From the NCBI RefSeq assembly GCF_030247195.1, contig NC_080670.1:214074546-214138545 (forward strand): DNA of 64,000 bases, read 5' to 3'. Shown one piece after another: positions 48,778 to 59,619 of this stretch (the stretch's first letter is position 1; the number at the start of each line of letters is the position of its first letter). The notes beneath the pieces are model-generated. The model worked only from the letters and a program-made list of their open reading frames with translations, made no database searches and was not told where the DNA came from. Position numbers and translations under genes: made by a program. The DNA is from Topomyia yanbarensis. Lineage: Eukaryota > Arthropoda > Insecta > Diptera > Culicidae.

Positions 48778-50439
48778 CTAGCGATAGTTTTTGTCTTTTT
48801 TGCATATTAAAATAATTGACAATATCGTAATTTTAGAGGTGTTTAATTGTGTCCGAAATGTGATTTATATACTTCTATTTTTTGAAGAATATACCTTACC
48901 TTTTAGTTTACGGATTCTGATTTAAAATTTCGACTGGAAAGTAACGTGAGCCTGAGGCACTAGGATAAGAATGGATGGATGACAAACAATACACCTAAAC
49001 AATCTCACCAGAAGGTTTGCTGCTTCATAAGAAATGATCAAACAACGTTATGCACACCTCACCAACGACCGCGTGATCTATGGTTGAGTCTAACCTCATA
49101 CCTTATCAATCAATTAACTGAATCCTTGGCGAGTATATTTTAGGCTGATGCTGAACAAATGCTAGTATAATTCCATTCATGCACGAGAAACTATGCTGAC
49201 ACTAGAATTCGAGATATGAAAGAAATCGATTGGAAAATCGTCAATGTTAATCTACTGCCAATAACTGTACCAGCTTCCGGTTTACCTCATATCCTTGCGT
49301 TCGCTGTGACAGCGGACATGAGGAAAAGTAATGTGCTGATTGATGACAGTGGGATTTTCTCGTTCGTCTACTATTAAATGAAACGATGCTCTAAACGATG
49401 TGCAGGTGAGTTGCAATACGTGATATTCTTACAGAACCTGAAAATAACGGATAAGATATAGAAAATGTTGAGATAAACTTCACAGCTACATAGCATACGA
49501 ACGGTTTTCGAGCTATACGTCGTAATTAAACGATAACAGCCAACAACATTTCATCTCAGTCATACGCCTGAGGTGAAGTTATGTACACGGGGCGGAAACC
49601 CGATTTTTAGGCTTCTTTAAGAACCTTAATATGTTGCGTGAAGAAGTCTCTCCGGGTCCTATTCTCACAGTCACGTCCCTTAATGGCAAGAAGCAAATTC
49701 CTCAAAGTTTTCTGGTTCAAATTCAAAGCATGCTAACTCGTTTTTTTCGATTCACATATGCCCTGACATTCTCGTCAAAGAGTTTGCTTTTTCTTGCCAG
49801 ATGCATCAGAAATTGCCGACAGCCACAAATGAGTTTGGACTCGTTGCGTCGCGAGAGCCCAGAACTCTTACCCTGGCCTGGCTATCTGACAGGATGGTAA
49901 ACTTCTTACTCCATTGGTAATTTCTAAGCAGACTTTTACTGGCCCTGACTTACTAATGGTGTAGTGTCCAACCGCCTTATTTGAGGTTCCTGGCGGCAGA
50001 TTTTCCTTTCTCCCTTACTGTAGTTTTTCTTCAGCTTCGACAATTAAAACCCTTGAGATTCCATTCGTCCTCTTTCGCTTGGTGTCAAGGTGTTTATGGG
50101 CCCGGAGGTTTCCCGCATATTTGTGTTGGGTCTCTATACAGGCTCTTGGACATCGTGAGGGATTTGATTTTTTGGTAACCATGGAGCATTTCGCGACAGG
50201 CGTGATAGCTTGTGTGGCGTCCTCTTGGTGATGGCTTTCAGTTTAACCTTCTGGCTATATTCAGACTCAATCTCAAAATTATGCCATTCTAGTTCCGTCC
50301 AGGAGATGGTATCCACTTCCAAGGTGAGCATGGCTAGAGTTTCAGTGTTCTTTCGAATGAGTTGTCTATAAGCTGTTTTAAGGCTCTATTATTTCAAGAA
50401 TGAAGCCGGCACCTTGACGGAAATACCTCACAACCGTTT
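48778..50439. other. intergenic, probably old repeats
   Basis: First about 100 bases are the xmas-2 3' UTR. 49600-50340 looks like degraded transposon coding sequence on the minus strand, but I cannot name a family. Nothing else supported. Confidence 0.35.
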
Positions 50440-50660
50440 TATTTCTTCTGTGTCAACTTTCGAATAGCATTTCGCACGTCATCTAGCTAGGATGGATCCA
50501 CAGCTTGTCCATCATCTCCAATCCTCATTCCGTTTGTGCCTTCTCTACTCCTGTACGATCTGTCAACAGATTCCCCTCCTGGTCGTAAACGATGACCGGC
50601 GTTGGGGTTGTTTTTCCTCCTAATATTGTTGATCGTTTTGTGAAACTTCTGTAGTTCCAT
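50440..50660 (-). pseudogene. non-LTR retrotransposon RT N-terminal fragment
   Basis: The minus strand reads FHKTINNIRRKNNPNAGH..., then MRIGDDGQAVDPS and, after a stop, LDDVRNAIRKL. This matches the linker and first RT motif (P.L.EV..AI..LK) of LINE ORF2 proteins. A Mutator-like MITE cuts it off at 50694. Confidence 0.6.
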
Positions 50661-50693
50661 CCTCCTAAAGCACGTAACGAGGCTTGCTACTCC

Positions 50694-51266
50694 CAGAGAT
50701 GCCAGGTACTTTTTTCAAATGTCTGCAACAATAATTTTAAATGTCTGGGAAGAACAAAAAATGTCAGGAAAGCTACCCAGGTAACCAATAAGCATGCTGA
50801 ATGCGTCTTAATGGCTACTTGATATGCACTTAAGTCTTTTTAAATGCTATTTAAAAGTCGCTTTTGGCAAAATATACGGCTACATTACTGCTGTGCCATG
50901 AAAATGCTATTTTACTGCTGTTGTGCATTCAGAATGCTGCTTACTGGCAAGAAGTTTTTAACCAGTTTTTTGAATGCTGATTAACAACAGTTATGCATCA
51001 CGAATGCTATCGTACTGCAAGAAGCATCCGAAATGCAAATTTTACGCTACTTTACTGCATACACTAATGCTTGTTGGTTACCTGGGTAGTGTAACCAAAA
51101 GCCTTTATATTCAAAAATCTGCAAATATCTGCAACAAAACTAAAAAATCTGCAAATATCTGCAACCAAACTAGAAAATCTGCAAATATCTGCGTCATCGA
51201 AAAAATCTGCAGCTTATATTAAAAGTCTGCGAATTTGCAGACTTGTCTGCAAACCTGGCATCTCTG
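50694..51266. mobile_element. Mutator-like MITE family C, copy 2
   Basis: 13-bp inverted repeats CAGAGATGCCAGG / CCTGGCATCTCTG, with an 8-bp direct repeat GCTACTCC on each side (50686-50693, 51267-51274). The interior has tandem AAATCTGCAAATATCTGC units at 51115-51195. Another hairpin element is nested inside. Confidence 0.88.
50773..51089. mobile_element. hairpin MITE nested in family C copy 2
   Basis: CTACCCAGGTAACCAATAAG... is inverted at the right end (CTTGTTGGTTACCTGGGTAG). The interior carries irregular repeats around GAATGCT and TTACTGC, about 30 bases apart. Target duplication not clear. Confidence 0.75.
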
Positions 51267-51846
51267 GCTACTCCGCAAATTGACAGTTTTTGGTGACGTC
51301 AAAGAAATCGTTGAGATAAATTCTCGACAAACATATGATTACGGCCTAAAAGCCAACTGTCAAAATCCACTTTGAATGGAAATTCCGGACAAACCGTTAC
51401 TAGCCTAACACAGTTCACAACAGTTTATGAAAGAGAAAACTTTTCTCTTTCGATTACTATAAACATCTGCGATTGGCGCGTAACGGTTTGTCCGGAATTT
51501 CCATTCAAAGTGGATTTTGTCAGTTGGCTTTTAGGCCGTAATCATATGTTTGTCGAGAATTTAACGATAAACGGATTTCTCGAAAGTTTATAATTAACGA
51601 TATTTAAGCTCTTACGGTGGAAAAAATGTGTAATGAATTCTTGATGTAAATTACGCCATAATTACACTGAGCACAGTAGGTATTCAATGCATCTATGTGA
51701 TTATTAGCGAAAAGTCGGAATTTGGCTGCAGCAATAGAAAACATATCTAACCGTAATTTTCTGATCCCAGCAAAGGTTTTGGACATCGGCATAGCTTCCT
51801 TGTGATCTACCACCCGGTCAAACCATTCGGAATTTGATTCGGAATC

Positions 51847-51947
51847 CTGAATGGAGTCATTATGGATTCCAAATCAAATGCAACAACCGATTCTGAGTCG
51901 GAATCGGTTTTTGAATTTGATTTGGAATCCATAATGACTCCATTCAG
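51847..51947. repeat. 101-bp palindrome (foldback)
   Basis: CTGAATGGAGTCATTATGGA... is inverted at 51928-51947 and beyond. The centre CAACCGATTCTGAGTCGGAA is nearly the same as the centre of the 42366-42495 palindrome. Confidence 0.8.
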
Positions 51948-52288
51948 AAATCCGAACCGGTTCCGGAATGAGTTTAACTGGGCAGGTGCAGATCATCCGT
52001 TAGCAGCAAAGAATATATGAATTTCATCTAATTGTTTTCGCCGACGATTTCTATTACGCCCGTCAAATGTCAAATGTTTACACTCTAACGAGCTAGCCTT
52101 GTACCTACATGTAAGCCGTGCCCATCATTTCTATGGTTGTAGTACCGACCGCCTCTTGGACATGTTGGCAAGTCGCGTTCAGGTTATCTCTTGTTGGCCG
52201 ATCTTCAAATCGTTCATTGAGCTTTCGGGCATAAGCCTCGACAACAATCTCAGCCAGTTAGGCTGGACAGTCTTGCGCCAGTGGATAC

Positions 52289-52570
52289 CAGGGTTGCCAC
52301 TATTTTTCAAAGAAACTAAAATGTCAGGGAAAATTTGGCACCTGACAGCGACCTCAAAGTCGTCGAAATTTGGCATACATTTTAGTCTTCATAGAATGTG
52401 CTTCAATCGATTTTTGTAAAATTTGGGACATAACTACCCAAATTACCAAAATGTGTATGTAGCAGATTCTAAAACTTAAAAATCTGTCAGAATGAGAGAT
52501 TTGTCTTTTTGTCTGGAAGCTGCCAAAACCTCTGGCTGTGCCAGATATATCTGGCATAATGGCATCCCTG
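52289..52570. mobile_element. Mutator-like MITE family C, copy 3
   Basis: CAGGGTTGCCACTATTTTTC at the left and TGGCATCCCTG at the right. Interior (ACAGCGACCTCAAAGTCGTC..., TTGTCTTTTTGTCTGGAAGC) is shared with copy 4, which starts only one base after this one ends. Confidence 0.8.
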
Positions 52571-52613
52571 ACAGGGTTGCCACTATTTTTTAAAGAAAAT
52601 CTAGCAGTGTAAC

Positions 52614-52644
52614 CAGAGACTAATTGAGACGGCGGACTCACGAG
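52614..52644. repeat. P element left 31-bp terminal inverted repeat
   Basis: Starts CAGAGACTAATTGAGAC and ends ACTCACGAG. Differs from the right repeat mainly in a five-base central block (GGCGG against TACCA). Confidence 0.85.
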
Positions 52645-53806
52645 TTTTCCATGGCTCAAGAGGTACTAACTCATGTAGTACTAGAGGTCCCTCGAAATGT
52701 CAAATAGAAAATGCCTCGATAATCAAGCATGCTTTGCTTATCCGACTGTTTTACTTATTGCGTGTTTATTTGTTGCTAACGATTTTTCCAAAAAGAAAAT
52801 CCAATTATTATATCACTGATCTAGAGCTGAGGAGTGTGTTATTTCCTGCTTTCGATCTTGGAATCTTAACAAGGACTTAATCTAAATATATCTTGCTACC
52901 GATAAGGACTATTTCCAAGAATTTCATTCCATCTATGACCCCAAATAGTGTTCACAAAAGGGATTCGACTGCTTGTGTTCAAATCACCATGAGTGACACA
53001 TTCATTTTATTCAGATACTGAACCTTAATCTAGTTTTAACGAAAGGTGATCTAAACACACACATGGGTGGGCCCTACATTCAACTAAAGGTGTGAGAAAA
53101 ATGGTCCTACGCTTTCCTGTCGCAGTTACTAATTGGATTTTTTTTGTGAAAATCAAGTCTTTTAGTGGGCGAAAAGTAGTGCAGTGCAAGCTAGACAACT
53201 ATTTGTGATAGAGACAATACTGGCATCATCAACTAACTATTACTTATATTTCAATGTTGCGAGCAGATGATAAAATCGACACGCATATAATACAAGTAGG
53301 TTTCCTTAGACAAGTTCGATGGGCATGGTTCTCTATAAGACGACTATGCCATATGATAGCAAAACTTATTGTTGAGCTCTCTTTACAAACTGATATACAT
53401 GTCACCTAAAACCACTCTAGACCGCATAGTAAACGACAAGCGAAAGACGAAACTTGCAACTGAACCCTGCAGGGAACCATAAGGCAACCTTCCGGCAAAC
53501 TTCAGCGAGACCAACGTAAAATTCTACGTGCCACATTATAGACTTTCAATATTTAATGAGGTTGGACTACAATATTTTTAATGAAGTGAATGCGTGGATC
53601 AGTTTTTTACATTTCTTATAATTTTCTAAATAAATGGCATTTGTTTTGCTTCCCATCAATTCATTTTTAATTCGGTTTTTTAGAAATTACGGTAGTACAG
53701 TACATATCGCGACAAATTACATTAAAAATCTCTTCAGTTAATCAATTCAGTTTTCAACTTTGTTTTTCTTGAATCCGCTAAGAAAAGATTTTTTATTGAT
53801 TATAAA

Positions 53807-56800
53807 TTACAATATCATGTCAATTATTTTAACTATTTTCACCTCTTTGCAAGGAATCCCCATTCTTCTAGCCTTTCCATTCCTTTTGCCACCAGCTCGA
53901 AGGTTTTTGTTTATTTTTGCTTGCATTTTAATCACTTGACCATTTATGATTGTATTGAGCAGACAGTCGACGAATTTATTCAAGCATGGATAACAAACCG
54001 TTGTAATCGACAAATAGTTGTCAAAATCAACGTATTCACGTAATCTTGACTTCACACCCAAACGGCTTTCGCAAAGAAATTGAAAGAACTTTTCTTTGAA
54101 TGCAGCATGCAAAGTCAGACCAATTTCCAAAGCCAGTTGATTTGGATACACGAATCCATCCGTGTTGGAGTAATGTTTTAGTTGACAAAATAAGTAGTTT
54201 GTATGACTCCTATGTTCACTATCGTGAGCTAAACTCAATAAATCACGACATTTTCTGTGGATCATTTTAGATAGTGCGAACCCTACCACGTAGGTCAAGG
54301 CGTTCATCTCAGGTGCATCAGGTGTGTTAGCTGTCGCAAGATCCAATGGTTCAAAGGTGCGAATACGCAAACTTTCGCTAGCATCAAATGCCAGAGGATC
54401 ATCTTGATCGTAATTAGATGTTTTTGTATGTTCATCGACAATGTTTTTTATGGCACTAGCTTCACAGTTGGAATTGGATATTATGTCCAGGGTCTTCGAT
54501 ATGCTACTGTATTTCAATGCAGCCGCAAACTGATGTGCTGTAGGAGCATCGTTCGCTCCACATGTTCGCCTAATGATTGAAAACTCATTTTCTAGTGGAT
54601 CTTGGCAAATATAGTTCGTACACAAATGAGAAAAATTTCGCTCTTCATGAAGAATTCCCCACAATATACGTAGCCCATTTATGTTGTTTCTAAAACCAGT
54701 TAAACAAGGAGGATACCGCTGTGTCGCCGTCAGTTGATCTCTCGCTTCTTTCGTTGCCTACAAAATATGTGTTGCAATTGCAAAAAAAATATTTAAACAT
54801 ATATTTTAAATTTGTTACTGTTGCTACATCGAAACATGTCTTCGGCACAAATGTAAGATTTTCTAAAAAAGTGTTCATTCGATCAAGAAACTTCCAATGA
54901 ACACTGCCTTCAAATATTGCTCCACGGGTTGGCTGGATATAAATGAATATAATATAGAATAATATTAAATTGTTGTACCGAACGATACCTTGATAGAATC
55001 TGTTTCGAAACGTGAGTTGAACACGTCGAAAAGAGTATCAATCTGCTCAATGAACAAGGATGTGGCTATTGCCTTCTCGGATAAAATGTTTAGCTTAACA
55101 TATGCTTCGATGGTCTTAGCTGTTGTTCTGCTAAGAGTAGTAGTTGCAAGCTTTACATTCATTTTTGAGAAGGCTGGTAAGTCAATAGCTTTCCTTTTCA
55201 ACTTGGGCACTAATCGTGGTACATTTTTAATATCAATAGTGAACAAATCTCGGATGTATCGAAATGAAACAATCTGTCCATCAAATAATAAATTTTTCGC
55301 AAATAAGTTGTTTCTCACGGACTTGAAAAGGTGGGGATTATCGTAGAATACAACCACACGATGAGTATTTACTGTGAAAACAGGGCTCTCTGTGGTTACC
55401 CCTAACTCTTTTGCAGTTTTTATATTCGTAGGATGTTGATCCATTATTAGAGCAACCGGACAAAATTTAGCTTCCATAACCCGACGAACTGCTTCACATA
55501 TAATCTCCGCTTGACGTTGATAATCCAGCACACCATTTGCAAGAAAATATCCGATCGCCTGGAGAATTTCAAAAATATCATTTGTCTAAATTCTCAACAT
55601 GCCTTTTTAATTTTTGTTTTTGGGGTCTCACCTGCTTATATTTTGTGTTAAGGCTTCTGATCATCACCGTGATAGCCTCATTGGCTAGATTATCGGCATT
55701 ATTATTTTCACATTCTCTCGAAACGCCATCGTCTACAAATCCGTGAAAACGGTCAGTTTTCGCATGGTAATCTAGTTTTGCTCGGATGGCCATTCCATCA
55801 ATCAAGATGGCAACAACTTTGTCCTTTTCGGACATGGACATGCCTGCAGTAGCCATACGTCGCAAAATCTCTTGATTGAATCCAGGTAACAGATCAACGG
55901 AACGATGCCATCCAGTCACGGTCTTCGGATGTGGCATACACAAAGCGGTTTTTGCGCGAAGATTTCTATATGCCGATCCTGAAGACAGTCTTTGTCGGAT
56001 GGCTAAATGTCTTGTGTGTACATAGCGTCTTGCGTGTTTGTTTTTAGAGAAATTTGCGATTGACTCTACAAGAACAGGGTTTTGCTTAATAGAATCCAGC
56101 AATTTCTTGTCTTCGATAATTAGTTCATTTTTTTCCTTCAATTTTACTTTAAGCAATCGATTTTCGTTGATTTTTGTGTTCAATGATTGTTTTCGTCTGT
56201 TACAGAGTCGTTTCAAACTACGGCGCACTTTCCGCTCGCTTCTCAACATTTTCTCCAGAATTTCAACCTTAGTTTTTTCAGATTCGTACATTGCTCGAAA
56301 CGTTAGTGAAGACTCGCTTGTTGAATCAACATTCATTATTAAATTAGGGGAACCAATAGCTTTTGCTGTCAAAAGTAAAAAAAGATTGGAATTGGATGAT
56401 TTGCAAATTGTGTGTTTAAAATTTAAAGAAATAAATCGCAAATCACATTTAAAAGATGCCATTGTGTTAGAATAAGGATTCTTGAGACACATAGTCGTTG
56501 TACATGAACTGGCTAGTATAGGACATTAAAATTAATACAATAATTTTCACCTGAATTTTGGTTTCGGGTCAACTCAATATTTTCAATTATTCGTGGCTGA
56601 GAGTTTTCAGGCAACCCCCCAATCGGAGAAACTGTTCCATGGCATTTCCTCATCTCAATATTCTTACTTTCTTCATCAACATATTGATCATCATCCAATA
56701 TAAGCCATTCTTCCTCCAACGGTTCATTTAACTGATCAACGCTGTCATCATTTGTTTCATATAATCTATAAGTCAATTTTGTATTTGTATTAATCATTCA

Positions 56801-57225
56801 AAAATCAAATTTACCTTCGGTTCTTTGGACAATTTTTCGGTTTCATTATAGAAGGAAAAGCATTTTTCTTCAACCTGTATTTATGTTAATATATTTTCAG
56901 AATATCACAAAACTGAACAAAATTACCCTCTGGAAGGATCAAAAGCGTTCCGAAAACAGGATTCCTCGAAATGAATCGAGCATATTCGTCGATGTCCTAG
57001 CTGACCTCGCAAAGCTGTGATTTCAAGCTCCGGGGATTCGCAGTATTCCACCCATCTAGAACAACTAAATTAGAAATAAATACGCTCTTAAAGTTGATTA
57101 TTTCGCCAGAACTACTCAAATTAAATTAATGCTTACATTTGTTGATCCTCTGGGAACTTATGAAGTGAAATTTTACTTCCATTCTCCCAGCCGGAACAAT
57201 TTTTCACCGCGCAAATTTTCCCCAT
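53807..57225 (-). CDS. P-element transposase (THAP9-like), apparently intact
   Basis: Eight exons by splice sites and phase: 57225-57137, 57055-56927, 56874-56815, 56765-56551, 56365-55632, 55558-54989, 54932-54819, 54757-53807. They sum to 2862 nt, 953 aa, with no internal stop. N-terminal THAP domain: MGKICAVKNCSGWENGSK, LHKFPEDQQ, WVEYCE, ICSIHF. A leucine-rich coiled coil (MLRSERKVRRSLKRL) follows, then the helical region LLDSIKQNPVLVESIANFSK and an RNase H-like core. Candidate catalytic residues: Asp344 in ILIDGM, Asp449 in LIMDQHPTN, Glu694 in QDPLENEF. The region between the last two fits the GTP-binding insertion, with NPHLFKSVRNNL. CGANDAPTAHQF after the Glu is also P-typical. Known P transposases bind inverted repeats and cut and paste with GTP as cofactor. 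AATAAA (minus) sits at 53797-53792, just past the stop. Exons 3 and 7 are short and rest on phase agreement. Confidence 0.85.
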
Positions 57226-57461
57226 TATTGTTTCGATCTAATCTATTGCATTAGGTAAACAACATTCCAAACTAGTTACTAAGCAAACAGAATGGGTGTA
57301 GCAACGACCAATAAATAAACAAGTACTGCTACCAACTTTACCGAAAAAAAAATCAGGTAACTTGATTATTTTGTCAATATTGGCAGAACTGAAGGGACCG
57401 TGCTCCCTCTGCTACTTCAAAAGATCTAGTACACAACGTGCCATAGAATTTTGAGTGTTTG

Positions 57462-57492
57462 TTCGTGAGTTGGTAGTCTCGATTAGTCTCTG
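57462..57492. repeat. P element right 31-bp terminal inverted repeat
   Basis: Reverse complement reads CAGAGACTAATCGAGACTAC and so on. The transposase ATG lies about 240 bases inside this end. Confidence 0.85.
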
Positions 57493-57711
57493 GTGTAACT
57501 AAAAAGTCTGGCGAAATTTGTCACTAACAGCAACCTCAAAGTCATCGAAATTTGACATACATTTTAGACTTCTGGCACAAATTTCCGAAAGTTTGAGTGT
57601 AATAACTTCTATAATTTAAAAATCTGGCAGAATGAAAAGTCAGTCTTTTTGTCTGGAAGCTACAAAAAAAATCTGGCAGGGCCGGATAAATATGGCATAT
57701 TGGCATCCCTG

Positions 57712-58424
57712 AGAGCTGCTAGTCCACTGATGGGCTATTTACATGCTTCTAACAGACATCGAAAGATAGTTTTCTTCTTCTCATGGCAGAAAGAATAACC
57801 CCTCCTCCAGAGAAGGAACCAAAGCGAAGAGTAATGCAACTTTCCTGTTTCTCCTCTTTTTTTAGACTAATGATATTGTGTATTCTTTTTGCTTTCACAA
57901 ATAATGCGTTATACGATTAGGTATGACACTTAATCTATTCTACAGCATCGACTTTCTTATTCAGCCACCCATTCTGGGTCAGATGCAAGACCTAACATGG
58001 AGAACAGACGCTCTTTCATTACCCACTTCCCTAATGTCAGCATACGACTAAAAATCCCACTGGGATCGGTTACCCACTAAGGTTTTTCATATCTCACCTG
58101 GACTTCTGTAAAACACTTCTGCTATACTGTCTGTCCAGTGGATAAGCTACAAAGCGATAGTTAGAATTGATTGTTTGCATTACTGACAGTTCTAGCGGAG
58201 CAAATTTTATCTTCTGTTCTGTACGACATCAAATTGCACCACGAAAAAAACGCTGTAGAAAATTACTTAGTGGACCAATCCTTTCCAAACTATCAGACAA
58301 TAAAATATAACCCACTAGTAAGCATTATACAACACTGGCTGCAGTTTCTTCTGTATGGAAACCCACTTTTACTTTATGTCTTCCTCGAATTTGACCTCCT
58401 TGGGATGCTTTCGTGGTACCTACT
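57712..58424. other. intergenic, nothing recognised
   Basis: No gene or clear repeat between the MITE end and the mariner relic. Confidence 0.35.
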
Positions 58425-59158
58425 TCATAATTGTCCAGTATTTTTCGATTACCACTCCAGGACAACATTTGAATAGTGACACAAAGCTAGATCCGGGCAG
58501 AAAATCGTACGACCCTCATATTGCTTCAACAGATAAAGCAGATGCTTCTTTAGATACTCCTTGAGGTAGATCTCCCCGCTCACAGTCCCGGTAGCCACGA
58601 ACGGCGAACGGGGACAGGTCGCTTGCAAAAGTGTGAAAGTTTCTGCTTCCTTACTTCCTCCGGAACATCAAACTTGTGCTGATGGGAGGTGAAGGACAAT
58701 AGCCCCGGAAGTCTGCCTTGACATAACTTTCATCATCCATGATGAGACAATAAAGCTTCGTCAGCATCTGGATGTAAAGTTTCCGGGCTCGTGGCTGCTC
58801 CATCGTATTTTACCGTTCGTCATGATTTGGAGTCTTCTTCATTTTGTACGTATGCAGCCCTCCAGGTCCTTGGCTCTCTGAACGAAAAACTTGAACTAGT
58901 TCAACTTTTTAGCCACATCCCTGACCGAAGCATTGGGATTCCGCTTAAACGCTTTCGCTACACGTTTGTGATCTGGATCACCAATAGAACATCCATTTTG
59001 ACTTCATTTCTCCTTCCGTTCGATGCTCAGAGTTTGGTAGTTGTTCCGAGTTGTTTTCCGGTATCTCGAAGAGAGAGAGAGAGAGAGAGAGAGAGTTGAG
59101 GATTATCCAGGTGCTTGCGCAAAATCAATTCGCGACGATGCTTTTCGGGTGACGCCAT
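58425..59158 (-). pseudogene. ITmD37E mariner transposase, truncated
   Basis: Starts at an ATG at 59158 (MASPEKHRRELILRKHLDNP), the typical start of mosquito ITmD37E transposases, followed by a (GA)n tract that disrupts the frame. Further on, in shifting frames: RNPNASVRDVAKKLN, CLIMDDESYVKADFRG (first Asp), FVATGTVSGEIYLKEYLKK and GRTIFCPDLALCHYSNVVLE (second Asp). The third-carboxylate region (RPIE) is absent, so the 3' end is deleted near 58430. Confidence 0.85.
59071..59095. repeat. (GA)n microsatellite inside mariner relic
   Basis: About 12 GA units in the 5' coding part of the transposase remnant. Confidence 0.95.
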
Positions 59159-59314
59159 TTTTTCCAATTTTTCTAAAAACTCAGCGATAAAAATACACAC
59201 TGATAAAATAAAGTACCCATTAATGCGTAGAAAACTACGCATTTTCAATAAAAGTGGAATAACCCATTAAATGGGTAAAGCGTTTGTACCCATAAATGAG
59301 TACAGACCTTGTAT

Positions 59315-59609
59315 CACAGACTAACAGACATAACACTCAAAAACAAAGCTTCGCCCGCTTTAACGGTCATTTTAAATATATTTGTAGTTGGGACTGTGGC
59401 CACATTTGAAATTATGGCGCCACTGACATATGAACAAGCATACGGGGGATAGACCACTAGTGAAAAATTGTTCCAAAACCTGAGGGGTAACCTACCAGTA
59501 AATGAGTGTTTGGGACTGTGAATAAAAGGTGGAGCTAGTGTTCTGGGAAAATTGTCGGATCGATGTTTTTGAGGGAACTCCCTCATAGTGTTATGTCTGT
59601 TAGTCTGTG
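59315..59609. mobile_element. hAT-like MITE family B, complete copy
   Basis: 23-bp inverted repeats CACAGACTAACAGACATAAC... / reverse. The direct repeat CTTGTAT lies at 59308-59314 and 59610-59616. It sits inside another repeat rich in ACCCATTAAATGGGT (59190-59700). The truncated relative is at 14589. Confidence 0.88.
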
Positions 59610-59619
59610 CTTGTATGTC

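Larger units (their letters stand above)
52614..57492 (-). mobile_element. P element, structurally complete
   Basis: 4879 bp. The ends form imperfect 31-bp inverted repeats: CAGAGACTAATTGAGACGGC... at the left; CAGAGACTAATCGAGACTAC... reading inward at the right; both then share ACTCACGA. Length 31 is that of the classic P-element repeats. The direct repeat GTGTAAC lies at 52607-52613 and 57493-57499, one base short of the 8 bp typical of P. Inside, a single gene on the minus strand encodes a THAP/P-type transposase. The 3' portion (52645-53806) is about 1.2 kb of non-coding DNA. Confidence 0.9.
52572..57711. mobile_element. Mutator-like MITE family C, copy 4, split by a P element
   Basis: The left 42 bases (52572-52613, CAGGGTTGCCACTATTTTTT...) and the right 219 bases (57493-57711, ending TGGCATCCCTG) align in order with copy 3 when the 4.88-kb P element between them is set aside. 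Confidence 0.8.

Noticed and set aside
50134..50331. Minus-strand frame thought to continue the LINE fragment at 50440
   Set aside because: Its content does not match the next RT motifs, and no family could be assigned.
56038..56475. Plus-strand 145-aa frame inside the P element
   Set aside because: Antisense of transposase exon 5; no recognisable domain.
57781..57920. Short frame starting MAERITPPPEKEPKRR
   Set aside because: Too short, no splice context or similarity; probably chance.
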